Of a stretch of DNA of 64,000 bases, positions 32,502 through 40,040 are shown piece after piece. Every line of letters begins with the position of its first letter. Within the stretch, counting starts at the first letter, position 1. The notes under the pieces are model-generated. The model did no database searches and had not been told where the DNA came from. It was given only the letters and a program-made list of their open reading frames with translations. This DNA comes from Virgibacillus_O xinjiangensis. Its GTDB lineage: Bacteria; Bacillota; Bacilli; Bacillales; Amphibacillaceae. The stretch lies in contig NZ_JBHRSA010000046.1 in NCBI RefSeq assembly GCF_042643145.1, positions 1-64,000 on the forward strand. The letters run 5' to 3'. The position numbers were made by a program, and so were the translations under genes.

Positions 32502-33323
32502 TTATGACCTTTGATCCGTGATATTACCCGGATGAACCTCTATATAATTCTGTTTGATGTCCACATTGCTTATTTTAACGAGAGAGGTATAATGTTCTAC
32601 CATCCTGTCGTCTTCTTCATCATCTGCTTCTGCTAGAACTCCGATTGCCTTGACATGTGCATGGAACTCCTCCAGTAGACTGACCATTCCGGTCACTGTG
32701 CCTCCTGCTTTCATGAAGTCATCGATGATACAGACATTCGCCCCATCTGGAAGACTGCGTTTTGGAAGAACCATTGTCTGTATCTTTCTTGATGAACCAG
32801 ACACATAATTGATACTGACTGATGATCCCTCCGTCACCTTTGGATCCCTTCGCACGATTACAACCGGTACGCCTAGGAATGAAGCGACAGCATAGGCTAA
32901 AGGGATACCTTTGGTGGCAACGGTGACCACTACATCGATATTCATATTAGAAAACCTCGAAGCAAAGACACGGCCGATTTCCCTGATTTCCCTCGGGTCT
33001 CCCAGAATATCGCTCATATATAGATAACCACCTGGGAGAATTCTTGCCGGGTCTTCCAGTTTTCGGCACAATTCATTTATATATGGAATGCTCTTTTCCT
33101 TGGAAAATTCCGGAATATACCTCACTCCACCAGCAGCACCTGACGTGCGGGCAAGATAACCTAGTCCCTCCTGTTGAAAGACACTGTTGATAATATCAAG
33201 GTCTTCACTTAACGAAGACTTTGATGACCCATATATCTCAGCAAAGTAAGGAAGTTGGCGATGTTCCCGTGGATTTTCCAAAAAGAAGTTGGTCAATGCA
33301 ACAAGTCGATGGCTCCTTTTCAT
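32502..33323 (-). CDS. purR: Purine operon repressor PurR
   Basis: PurR represses purine genes and is released by PRPP. The 273-residue protein has an N-terminal winged helix (RSHRLVALTNFFLENP) and a C-terminal phosphoribosyltransferase-like domain with the PRPP motif VCIIDDFMKAGGTVTGM. The ATG has GAGG seven bases upstream; a GTG two codons earlier is less well placed. It follows ispE and has its own promoter. A small ATGGC/GCCAT hairpin follows downstream. Confidence 0.96.
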   Translation of the reverse strand: MKRSHRLVALTNFFLENPREHRQLPYFAEIYGSSKSSLSEDLDIINSVFQQEGLGYLARTSGAAGGVRYIPEFSKEKSIPYINELCRKLEDPARILPGGYLYMSDILGDPREIREIGRVFASRFSNMNIDVVVTVATKGIPLAYAVASFLGVPVVIVRRDPKVTEGSSVSINYVSGSSRKIQTMVLPKRSLPDGANVCIIDDFMKAGGTVTGMVSLLEEFHAHVKAIGVLAEADDEEDDRMVEHYTSLVKISNVDIKQNYIEVHPGNITDQRS

Positions 33324-33355
33324 GTACACACCTCAAAACCGAATATTTACATACA

Positions 33356-33385
33356 AATATACCATTTTCATACGTATTTTAGCAA
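33356..33385 (-). promoter_or_regulatory. Candidate purR promoter
   Basis: TTGCTA, 18 bases, TATATT on the minus strand, 33 bases before purR. The match is moderate. Confidence 0.5.
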
Positions 33386-33388
33386 TAG

Positions 33389-34240
33389 TTAACCAAGCAA
33401 TCTGACTAAGTGCACCTCATGGCAGAATCCCTGCATACTGTTGTATATGCGCTGGGCCTTGCTCTCCTGCTGAACGAGACCGTACACGGTAGGACCACTT
33501 CCGCTCATCAGCACACCCTCTGCACCTGCCTGCTTCATCTTTTCTTTAATTCTTTCCACTTCCGGATAAACACTAAAAGTGATATCTTCCAGCGAATTGC
33601 CCAAATGGGAGCACATGTCATTGAAGTTCCCATCCTCTAATGCAGATAACAGAAGGGCCGTTTCCGGATGCGGGAGCTTGCCAGGCTTCACCCGCTGAAA
33701 AATGGTTTTGGTCGAAACACCAATATTCGGTTTTGCCAATACAACCCAACAGGAAGGCGGAGGATTCAACCTCTCAATAATTTCCCCTTTGCCTTTGGCC
33801 AATGCCGTGTGTCCATGGACACAAAAAGGTACATCGGAACCAAGTTCTGCCCCTAAATCAGACAACTCACCAATCGGGATACCCAGCTTCCACATCCTGT
33901 TCAACCCGCGCAGCACAGCTGCAGCATCTGTACTTCCTCCACCAAGCCCTGCTGCAACAGGTATGCATTTTTCCACTTGGATATGGACACCTTTCTTGAT
34001 CCCATACTCTTTTTTGAAAAGAGCAGCTGCTCTATATGCCAGGTTTCTCTCATCACTAGGGACATATCTGCTTTCCAAAGCCACTTTCACCCGGTCCATC
34101 TCCATTGGTCTCAGCTCAACCCGATCTGCCAGATCCACGGTCGTCATGATCATTTCAACATTATGGTAACCATCATCCCGTTTATCCAGCACATCCAGAG
34201 ACAAGTTAATTTTGGCCGGCGCCTTTTCAAAAAGTGTCAT
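33389..34240 (-). CDS. ispE: 4-diphosphocytidyl-2-C-methyl-D-erythritol kinase
   Basis: IspE phosphorylates CDP-methylerythritol in the MEP isoprenoid pathway. The 283-residue GHMP kinase begins with EKAPAKINLSLDV, has the glycine-rich ATP loop PVAAGLGGGSTDAAA, and the C-terminal SGSGPTVYGL. The frame runs 60 codons further upstream through the sspF terminator, but this ATG has GAGG at nine bases and matches family N-termini. It is followed by purR. Confidence 0.95.
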   Translation of the reverse strand: MTLFEKAPAKINLSLDVLDKRDDGYHNVEMIMTTVDLADRVELRPMEMDRVKVALESRYVPSDERNLAYRAAALFKKEYGIKKGVHIQVEKCIPVAAGLGGGSTDAAAVLRGLNRMWKLGIPIGELSDLGAELGSDVPFCVHGHTALAKGKGEIIERLNPPPSCWVVLAKPNIGVSTKTIFQRVKPGKLPHPETALLLSALEDGNFNDMCSHLGNSLEDITFSVYPEVERIKEKMKQAGAEGVLMSGSGPTVYGLVQQESKAQRIYNSMQGFCHEVHLVRLLG

Positions 34241-34332
34241 CACCGTCATCCTCTTGTAAATAGATAAAGAAATTGTAACATATACAATTCGGGATAGCGA
34301 CTGCTTAACCAAAGCCCGCACCACGTTCGCAA

Positions 34333-34361
34333 CAAAAAGCAGATCCTGTTTAGGATCTGCC
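34333..34361 (-). terminator. Terminator overlapping the sspF stop codon
   Basis: GGCAGATCCT pairs with AGGATCTGCT and is followed by T residues on the minus strand. The sspF stop codon TAA lies at the top of the hairpin, so the 5' arm is coding. Confidence 0.82.
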
Positions 34362-34532
34362 TTGATCTTGCATATTCTGCTCGGCCATTTCAATTGCCCG
34401 TTTGACGATGTTCCCGGCATCGCGGGCTTTTATGCCTCCCCAGCCTTCCTGCTGTACCGTGTCGTAAAATCCCAACTCCTTAGCAATTTCTTCTTTCAAA
34501 TGGTCGGACATGATTCCTCTGCGTCTACCCAT
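34350..34532 (-). CDS. sspF: Small acid-soluble spore protein, alpha/beta type, SspF-like
   Basis: Alpha/beta-type SASPs coat spore DNA and protect it from UV and heat. The 60-residue product shows the family layout: SDHLKEEIAKELGFYDTVQQ, then GWGGIKARDAGNIVKRAIEMAE, which includes the conserved GGI region near the GPR protease site. GGGG lies ahead of the start. It stands between veg and ispE as in B. subtilis. I found no convincing sigma-G promoter in the 180 bases upstream, so its forespore control is inferred from the family only. Confidence 0.93.
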   Translation of the reverse strand: MGRRRGIMSDHLKEEIAKELGFYDTVQQEGWGGIKARDAGNIVKRAIEMAEQNMQDQGRS

Positions 34533-34660
34533 GAAAGAACATCCCCTTTCCTGCTGAGCCTTATCTTACGACAGTCCTAGTTTGCTTCTCTTCCCAGCAA
34601 AAACCCCCGTTATAAATAGGCAGAAAAGGAAATATTTAATTAATCGGTTACCGACTATCT

Positions 34661-34697
34661 AAAATTAAAAGCAGTAAACAAATAGCTTGTCTACTGC
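34661..34697 (-). terminator. Terminator after veg
   Basis: GCAGTAGACAA pairs with TTGTTTACTGC (one mismatch) and is followed by TTTTAATTTT on the minus strand. Confidence 0.8.
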
Positions 34698-34710
34698 CAT
34701 CTTTTAAGTA

Positions 34711-34956
34711 TTAACTTTCCACCCTCGGGAAGTTCAATTCCACCGTTTCCGTCAAAACGTCTGCATAGCTGTAAGAAACACGTTCGAATGCATTCTCCTC
34801 CTGATCAAGCTCGACAATAAAAACAGAAGGGTACATCTCTGCCAATACGCCTGTACGCTCTATCGTCTTCCTTCTGCCTCCATTGGCCTTCAGTGTTAAC
34901 CGTTGTCCAACATGACCTTCAAGACCTTGCTTAATTTCGATTAATGTTTTAGCCAC
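34711..34956 (-). CDS. veg: Veg protein, biofilm-related
   Basis: Veg is a small, very strongly expressed protein; in B. subtilis it promotes biofilm matrix genes by countering SinR. The 81-residue product contains GQRLTLKANGGRRKTIERTGVLAE and VSYSYADVLTETVEL, almost invariant in the family. The GTG start fits the B. subtilis N-terminus and has GAGGTGG upstream; the ATG five codons earlier has none. A near-perfect extended promoter lies 65 bases upstream. Confidence 0.95.
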   Translation of the reverse strand: MAKTLIEIKQGLEGHVGQRLTLKANGGRRKTIERTGVLAEMYPSVFIVELDQEENAFERVSYSYADVLTETVELNFPRVES

Positions 34957-35020
34957 TATACTCCACCTCACTGCTTTTCAGCATACCACAAATTTCATTG
35001 TTAGTCAAATAAAACAGTAT

Positions 35021-35050
35021 ATTATATCAGTATACTATTTTTTATGTCAA
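35021..35050 (-). promoter_or_regulatory. Strong promoter of veg
   Basis: TTGACA, 18 bases, TATAAT with an extended TG upstream of the -10, on the minus strand. The veg promoter is among the strongest sigma-A promoters in B. subtilis, and this one agrees. Confidence 0.88.
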
Positions 35051-35142
35051 CAATAAAATCCAGGCATTTTCCATATGATGTGTAATTTTTTACATTTTAT
35101 GCATGAATTACGCTGCATTCTGCCAAAATCAGTGTATATAGT

Positions 35143-35181
35143 AAAAATGAATCCTGCTCCTTTATGGCAGCAGGATTCATT
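35143..35181 (-). terminator. Terminator overlapping the yabG stop codon
   Basis: AATGAATCCTGCT pairs with AGCAGGATTCATT and is followed by TTTA on the minus strand. The yabG stop TGA lies in the 5' arm. Confidence 0.82.
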
Positions 35182-36046
35182 CCATCCGGTCTTCCTCTAG
35201 ATATGGAAGGCCTGTGCGAAGAAGGCCTCGAGTTTCCACGCCTCCCATCCCTCTATCGCCCGTCAATGTATTCCTTAGTGCATCCCATACACCCACCTTC
35301 TCCATAAAAGGGGTGTAAGCAATCTTTGCGGCAATATATACAGGGTCGAGTGCATGTATGTTGATACGGAAAGGAGAACTGGCAAAATTGGCACCTGCCC
35401 TGATAAGCGATTCGAAGTGTGACTGGCATGCCCCGGCAAAGATGACTAATTGATCTAATTGGGGAACAATGCTCCTTGCTTCCCGTACAGTTTCCGCAAA
35501 ATACCTGGAATGTCTGTATGCACGCAGATCACTTTTTTCTCCTTTATTTTTAGAAAAGGAATCATGGCCGGTAATAACAATAATATCGGGTTGAATTTTT
35601 CTGACCAGCCCGCCGATCTCTGATGGCATCTCTTTCTCATGCAAATGTACACCATGCACCTGCAACCCTACTCTTTGATATAAATCGATACACTTTTTCA
35701 AATAGCTTGCATCCCCATCAAGGTGAAGCACCTTCGCAGGCAGTTGAAAATACTTTGCCGTATAATGGTATCCATCGGTAGACTGGTATTCCCTCTTCTC
35801 TTTCATCAGCTGATAATCCTGACGGAACAAGCGGTACGAAGTCTCCTCCTGTTCCCTACCCTTCTTTCTTCTTTTCTCCAGCTCCCTTATGTCCACCTTT
35901 TCCAAGTCGTCGACAGGAGCATCTGCTTCCAGCCGGATATCTTCGCCATGCAGAATGGCCGTATCATTCTTGACCTCCGCCACACGGAACAACAAGTCAT
36001 GCTGATGCGACTTTCTTGTAACCAATTGGCCTGTTTTCACTTCCAT
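35177..36046 (-). CDS. yabG: Sporulation-specific protease YabG
   Basis: YabG is a mother-cell cysteine protease that cleaves spore coat proteins such as SpoIVA. The 289-residue product begins MEVKTGQLVTRKSHQHDLLFRV, close to the family, and carries conserved VITGHDSFSK and GACQSHFESLIRAGANFASSP, which hold the candidate catalytic His and Cys. GGAGG precedes the ATG, and a sigma-K-type promoter stands about 35 bases upstream. The frame is open 32 codons further without a ribosome-binding site. Confidence 0.95.
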   Translation of the reverse strand: MEVKTGQLVTRKSHQHDLLFRVAEVKNDTAILHGEDIRLEADAPVDDLEKVDIRELEKRRKKGREQEETSYRLFRQDYQLMKEKREYQSTDGYHYTAKYFQLPAKVLHLDGDASYLKKCIDLYQRVGLQVHGVHLHEKEMPSEIGGLVRKIQPDIIVITGHDSFSKNKGEKSDLRAYRHSRYFAETVREARSIVPQLDQLVIFAGACQSHFESLIRAGANFASSPFRINIHALDPVYIAAKIAYTPFMEKVGVWDALRNTLTGDRGMGGVETRGLLRTGLPYLEEDRME

Positions 36047-36076
36047 TCCTTCACCTCCGCGCCTCACTCCCTCCAA

Positions 36077-36104
36077 TAGACTATGAAGCCGACAGAAGAA
36101 CCGT
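36077..36104 (-). promoter_or_regulatory. Sigma-K-type promoter of yabG
   Basis: AC, 17 bases, CATAGTCTA on the minus strand matches the sigma-K pattern (AC, 16-17 bases, CATANNNTA). B. subtilis yabG is a sigma-K gene. Confidence 0.72.
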
Positions 36105-36113
36105 GCCGCCCTC

Positions 36114-36149
36114 AGAAAAAAAGAGCCATTGCTTTTTTGCAACAGCTCT
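36114..36149 (-). terminator. Terminator after rsmA
   Basis: AGAGCTGTTGC pairs with GCAATGGCTCT around an A-rich loop and is followed by seven T on the minus strand. The 5' arm begins just downstream of the rsmA stop. Confidence 0.85.
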
Positions 36150-36153
36150 TCCT

Positions 36154-37029
36154 TTAACTTTCTTTTTTATAAAAAGTATTGGCTATGAGGGCGAATTCCT
36201 CCATGCTTAACGACTCCCCTCGTCTGGACCCGTCTATTCCTGTCTCCTCAAGAATTTGACCAATGGTTTCCTTGCCATACGTTTCTTTGAAGTGACTTGT
36301 CAGGTTGTTCTTCAATGTTTTTCTCCGTTGCGCAAAAGAGGCCTGTACCATGCGGAAAAAGTAATCTTCATCATTTACATGTACTGGAGGGCTTTCCCTT
36401 CTCACCAGCTTCAAGATACTCGAGTCGACATTCGGCTGAGGCATGAATACACTTTTCGGTACATTCATTACAATTTCAGCATGGGTATAGTATTGGACAG
36501 CAATGGTCAATGAGCCATAGCTTTTACTATTCGGAGAAGCTGCCATCCGTTCTGCCACTTCCTTTTGAATCATGACGGTCAAACTGTCTACCGGCAGATT
36601 TTCCCGTAGGAGTTTCATCAGAATAGGTGTAGTTATATAATATGGGAGGTTTGCCACAATGTGTATTGGCTGATCGGGTGCAAAGTTCTGAGTGATCACT
36701 GTATGAACGTCCGCCTGCAAGATATCTTGATGTGCAATGGTAATATTGGAATAGTCCTGTAAAGTATCTTCCAAGATCGGCAGAAGTCGCTGGTCAATCT
36801 CAAAAGCGACAACCTTGTCAGAATGTATGGCTAATTGTTCCGTCAACGCACCGATCCCAGGCCCTATTTCAATGGTGCCTGATTGTTTATGAATTCCAGC
36901 ATGGCCAATGATATTCTCCAAAACATTGACATCCACCAAAAAGTTCTGCCCGAGGCTTTTTTTAAAGGCAAAATTGTACTTTGCCAGTATTTCCTTTGTC
37001 CTGGTTGGTGTAGCTATATATTTAGGCAT
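36154..37029 (-). CDS. rsmA: 16S rRNA dimethyladenosine transferase
   Basis: RsmA (KsgA) dimethylates two adjacent adenines near the 3' end of 16S rRNA during 30S assembly. The 291-residue protein has the SAM motif EIGPGIGALTEQL, the catalytic motif NLPYYITTPI, and the C-terminal RGESLSMEEFA. The chosen ATG has AGGAGG at nine bases; another ATG two codons earlier is too close to it. It overlaps rnmV by eight bases. Confidence 0.96.
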   Translation of the reverse strand: MPKYIATPTRTKEILAKYNFAFKKSLGQNFLVDVNVLENIIGHAGIHKQSGTIEIGPGIGALTEQLAIHSDKVVAFEIDQRLLPILEDTLQDYSNITIAHQDILQADVHTVITQNFAPDQPIHIVANLPYYITTPILMKLLRENLPVDSLTVMIQKEVAERMAASPNSKSYGSLTIAVQYYTHAEIVMNVPKSVFMPQPNVDSSILKLVRRESPPVHVNDEDYFFRMVQASFAQRRKTLKNNLTSHFKETYGKETIGQILEETGIDGSRRGESLSMEEFALIANTFYKKES

Positions 37030-37591
37030 GATCATTTTCCTCCTGGTCCAACTGTCTGACCGCCTGTTCAAATTGTGACTTGCTTATCTGAAAAACAGTC
37101 AACCGTTTCAATAACTGCTTACCATTTGTATGACCTATCTGCAACAATTCACCAAGCCGTTCCCGGCGGGAAGCTGCTCTCCTGCCGCCCAGAAGCCCAT
37201 GCTTCAGAAGATCCTCTTTTCTAATATCGCTTTCTGCTATATCCGTCAACTCGTAGACATCTCTCAACGCTTGGCGGATTGATTCCCTGGATGCATGTTC
37301 AATCCCCAAGCTTCTATTATCTGGGTGTTTTGCCCTTGCCTTCTCTTTTGTAAGAAAGGCATGCTTGCATCCCGGTATTGCCTGATCAATGATATGGCGA
37401 ATCCGCTCTCCTGGATAATCCGGATCAGTAAATATGATAACCCCGCGTTTTTCTTTTGCATGTTTAATTTGCACCAAAATATCCTCATTTATTGCAGACC
37501 CATTCGTTTCAATGGTATCCGCATCTACGGCCTGGTTTATTTTTGCTGTGTCGTCCCGGCCTTCAACGACAATGACTTCTTTTATTTTCAA
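37022..37591 (-). CDS. rnmV: Ribonuclease M5
   Basis: RNase M5 makes the final cuts that mature 5S rRNA. The 189-residue product has a Toprim domain (KEVIVVEGRDDTAKINQAVDAD, then VIIFTDPDYPGERIR) and a C-terminal RNA/protein-binding region. A TTG start with GAGG seven bases upstream aligns with the B. subtilis N-terminus; upstream in-frame codons lack support. Its end overlaps the rsmA start, and both are probably co-transcribed. Confidence 0.94.
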   Translation of the reverse strand: MKIKEVIVVEGRDDTAKINQAVDADTIETNGSAINEDILVQIKHAKEKRGVIIFTDPDYPGERIRHIIDQAIPGCKHAFLTKEKARAKHPDNRSLGIEHASRESIRQALRDVYELTDIAESDIRKEDLLKHGLLGGRRAASRRERLGELLQIGHTNGKQLLKRLTVFQISKSQFEQAVRQLDQEENDHA

Positions 37592-37616
37592 TGTATTTCC
37601 TCTTTCCATTATAAAT

Positions 37617-37650
37617 AATGCTCCTACCATAATACCATGGCAGGAGCATG
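37617..37650 (-). terminator. Terminator after the 3D-domain gene
   Basis: ATGCTCCTGCCAT pairs with ATGGTAGGAGCAT on the minus strand, followed by TATTTATAA. The T tract is broken, so termination may be partial. Confidence 0.6.
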
Positions 37651-37675
37651 AATCCTATTATTCCATAACGGAAAA

Positions 37676-38965
37676 CTAATTCAACACTTTAACTTGGACG
37701 GTCCGTTTTCCCCAACCGTAAGCTTTAGACTTGTCCGACATATGAATGTCAATACGATTTCCAACAATATGACCACCTGTATCGCTGGCTATGGCTTCTC
37801 CATATCCTTCCACCCAGACTTTTGTTCCCAGAGGTATGACACTTGGATCGACAGCCACCACCTTCTTATTAGGATTCGATTTCAAATCGATTCCTGTAGC
37901 CGTATATCCCGAACAGCCATCACAAGCTGCTGTATAGGCACTGGCCGTCATCGTATATGTTTTACCCGATGTCTGATTTTTTGACGTGGCAGGGCTTGAT
38001 TCTTTATTCTGCTTATCGGCTCCTGCATTGGAAGAAGACCGATTCGCCGTTGTATTGCTTTTTTCATCTGCTAATGTAACAAGGCCTCCCCCTGTCTCCG
38101 TCTGAGGCTCTTTTGTTCCGACCGCCACTAGACGATCGACACTCTCATCTATCACTTCTTTGTCAATCAGTTCCCGACTAACTTCTTCTCCATTCTCATA
38201 CGTAACTTCGAATTTTTTGAGGATTTCCCCTTTTCTTCCCTCGGTAAGGACTTTTTCCTTGCCTTTTGCCAACGAGTCATCATATTTTGTTTCCGTCTCA
38301 AAGGAGATAGGCTCATTTATCTCAGTAGTCTCCTTCTTGACCCGAACGATCGACACGGTAGTTCCTTTAGTGACTCTCTCGTCGGTGGAAGGTGTCACCC
38401 TATCATGCTTATTGATTTTTACCTGATGCTCATTCAGAAAATCTTTTACAGATCCGCCCGTTGTCCAGATCTCCGTTTCTTTTCCTCCATCCTCCAAGGT
38501 GACTGGATAGGCCTGCGTCACTTCTATATTCAAGCCATCTTCCGTCAGATCCTGGCCATTGTGGGATACTTCATCCCATTTTCCGAATTCCAATCCGTTA
38601 TCTGCAAAAAATTTCTCTACTGTACTCGCTGTTGTATAAAATTGCTCTTTATTGCCATCAATCGTAACCGTTATATTCTTTGCTGTTATGTAGCTGATTT
38701 TCATTCCGTTTTCGATGGAAGCCTCTAATTGGTGGGATACCTCATCATATTCTCCCACTTCAATTCCAACTTCTTTTAGAAGTTCTTCCACAGTATCTTG
38801 ATGTGTACTCACTGTCTGCTGTCTGCCGTTATCTGTGATGGTCACCTCTGCCTTCGTCGCTTCATAGAGGACCATTCCTGCAAATACCATCAGTGCTATG
38901 ACACCAATACTCGAGATCACCAGCTTCCATTTAGATGCCGGCATTAGCTTTTGAACTAGTCTCAT
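37676..38965 (-). CDS. yabE: Cell-wall 3D-domain protein with DUF348 and G5 domains, YabE-like
   Basis: The 429-residue exported protein has an N-terminal signal anchor (residues 13-34), three DUF348 repeats between about 40 and 200, a G5 domain near 215-300, a low-complexity linker and a C-terminal 3D domain (355-429) with YTATGIDLKSNP, GYGEAIASDTGG and RIDIHMSD. 3D domains resemble lytic transglycosylase or Rpf-type muralytic folds, so cell-wall remodelling is likely. GGAGG stands seven bases before the ATG. A sigma-A promoter and WalR-like repeats lie upstream. Confidence 0.92.
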   Translation of the reverse strand: MRLVQKLMPASKWKLVISSIGVIALMVFAGMVLYEATKAEVTITDNGRQQTVSTHQDTVEELLKEVGIEVGEYDEVSHQLEASIENGMKISYITAKNITVTIDGNKEQFYTTASTVEKFFADNGLEFGKWDEVSHNGQDLTEDGLNIEVTQAYPVTLEDGGKETEIWTTGGSVKDFLNEHQVKINKHDRVTPSTDERVTKGTTVSIVRVKKETTEINEPISFETETKYDDSLAKGKEKVLTEGRKGEILKKFEVTYENGEEVSRELIDKEVIDESVDRLVAVGTKEPQTETGGGLVTLADEKSNTTANRSSSNAGADKQNKESSPATSKNQTSGKTYTMTASAYTAACDGCSGYTATGIDLKSNPNKKVVAVDPSVIPLGTKVWVEGYGEAIASDTGGHIVGNRIDIHMSDKSKAYGWGKRTVQVKVLN

Positions 38966-38992
38966 GCTTCTGCCTCCCTCTTAATGTACCCG

Positions 38993-39022
38993 ATTATATA
39001 GAAGGGTTGCACGGAGAGACAA
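38993..39022 (-). promoter_or_regulatory. Promoter of the 3D-domain gene
   Basis: TTGTCT, 18 bases, TATAAT on the minus strand, about 28 bases before the start codon. Confidence 0.65.
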
Positions 39023-39032
39023 GGATATTTCC

Positions 39033-39060
39033 ATTACGTTTCTATTACAGTCACATTACA
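39033..39060 (-). promoter_or_regulatory. WalR-like binding site with three direct half-sites
   Basis: On the minus strand TGTAAT, five bases, TGTAAT, five bases, CGTAAT. The first two half-sites fit the WalR box (TGTWAH, 5 bases, TGTWAH) exactly and the third has one mismatch. The repeats have an 11-base period and sit just upstream of the -35, a position suited to activation. Confidence 0.65.
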
Positions 39061-39133
39061 GTCAATACCTACCCATTTTTTGGACGCTCTTCAAATGCAC
39101 TCAAATCAGGAAGGGACAAAAATGGAAAGCGAC

Positions 39134-39163
39134 AAAAAAAAGACTGGCTTTTTACAGCCAGTC
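39134..39163 (-). terminator. Terminator after tatD
   Basis: The perfect stem GACTGGCT/AGCCAGTC is followed by eight T on the minus strand. Confidence 0.87.
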
Positions 39164-39213
39164 GACACGGTTTTCCATTTTCATTACAAAACTATGAGGG
39201 TGGTTGACAAACA

Positions 39214-39984
39214 TTATGGTTTTATTCCAAAAAATGTGCATGCATTTTCTGTCGTAATACGGCTGATATCCTCAAAAGGCATTTCTCTAAGTTCTGCAAT
39301 TTTCTCTGCCACCAGTTTTACATAGGCTGGTTCATTCCTCTTCCCCCTGTTTGGGTGGGGGGCAAGAAATGGAGCATCTGTCTCTATCAGTAAGCGGTCA
39401 AGCGGCACCTGTTTGGCAACTTCTTTTGGCAAGTGGGCGTTCTTGAATGTAACTGGCCCACCGAGGGAAATATAGAAATTCATATCCAGGCAGTCCTGTA
39501 CATAGTCAGCGGAGTCATTATAGCAGTGCATAATACCGCCCACTTGCCGCGCATCTTCTTCTTTTAGTATGTCAATGATATCTTCTGTTGCCTCTCGATT
39601 ATGGATAATGATAGGCATCTCCACCTTTTTCGCTAGGCGGATCTGCTGGCGAAAGGCCTCCTTCTGCACGTCCTTGGGTGATTTATCCCAATGATAATCC
39701 AACCCCATTTCTCCAATGGCGACAACTTTAGGATGGGAGGAAAGCTCTTCTATCCAAGCAAGATCCTCTTCTTTCATATCAATGGCATCTACCGGGTGCC
39801 AGCCCACTGCTGCATAAATAGTATCATTCTGCTCTGCAATCTCAATGGCCAATGGGATCGTTTCATGGTCAAAGCCAACCACGGTCATGTATTCCACCCC
39901 AGCCTCCTTCGCCCGTTGAATGGTCTCTTCCCTGTCTTCGAAAAACTGCCTCGCATTTAAATGAACATGTGTGTCGAATAGCAT
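39214..39984 (-). CDS. yabD: TatD-family metal-dependent hydrolase, YabD-like
   Basis: TatD-type proteins are metal-dependent deoxyribonucleases of the amidohydrolase fold. The 256-residue product has the metal ligands in FDTHVHLN, EMGLDYHW and PIIIHNREA, then ETDAPFLAPHPNRGKRNEPAYV, all signatures of the family. AAGGAGG precedes the ATG. It follows metS, separated by a terminator hairpin. Its precise physiological substrate is unknown. Confidence 0.94.
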   Translation of the reverse strand: MLFDTHVHLNARQFFEDREETIQRAKEAGVEYMTVVGFDHETIPLAIEIAEQNDTIYAAVGWHPVDAIDMKEEDLAWIEELSSHPKVVAIGEMGLDYHWDKSPKDVQKEAFRQQIRLAKKVEMPIIIHNREATEDIIDILKEEDARQVGGIMHCYNDSADYVQDCLDMNFYISLGGPVTFKNAHLPKEVAKQVPLDRLLIETDAPFLAPHPNRGKRNEPAYVKLVAEKIAELREMPFEDISRITTENACTFFGIKP

Positions 39985-40005
39985 TATGGTTACCTCCTTT
40001 GATAG

Positions 40006-40031
40006 GAAAAGACCAGCAGATTATGCTGGCC
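40006..40031 (-). terminator. Terminator between metS and tatD
   Basis: GGCCAGCA pairs with TGCTGGTC around a five-base loop and is followed by four T on the minus strand. Read-through into tatD is possible. Confidence 0.65.
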
Positions 40032-40040
40032 TTCCTCCTT

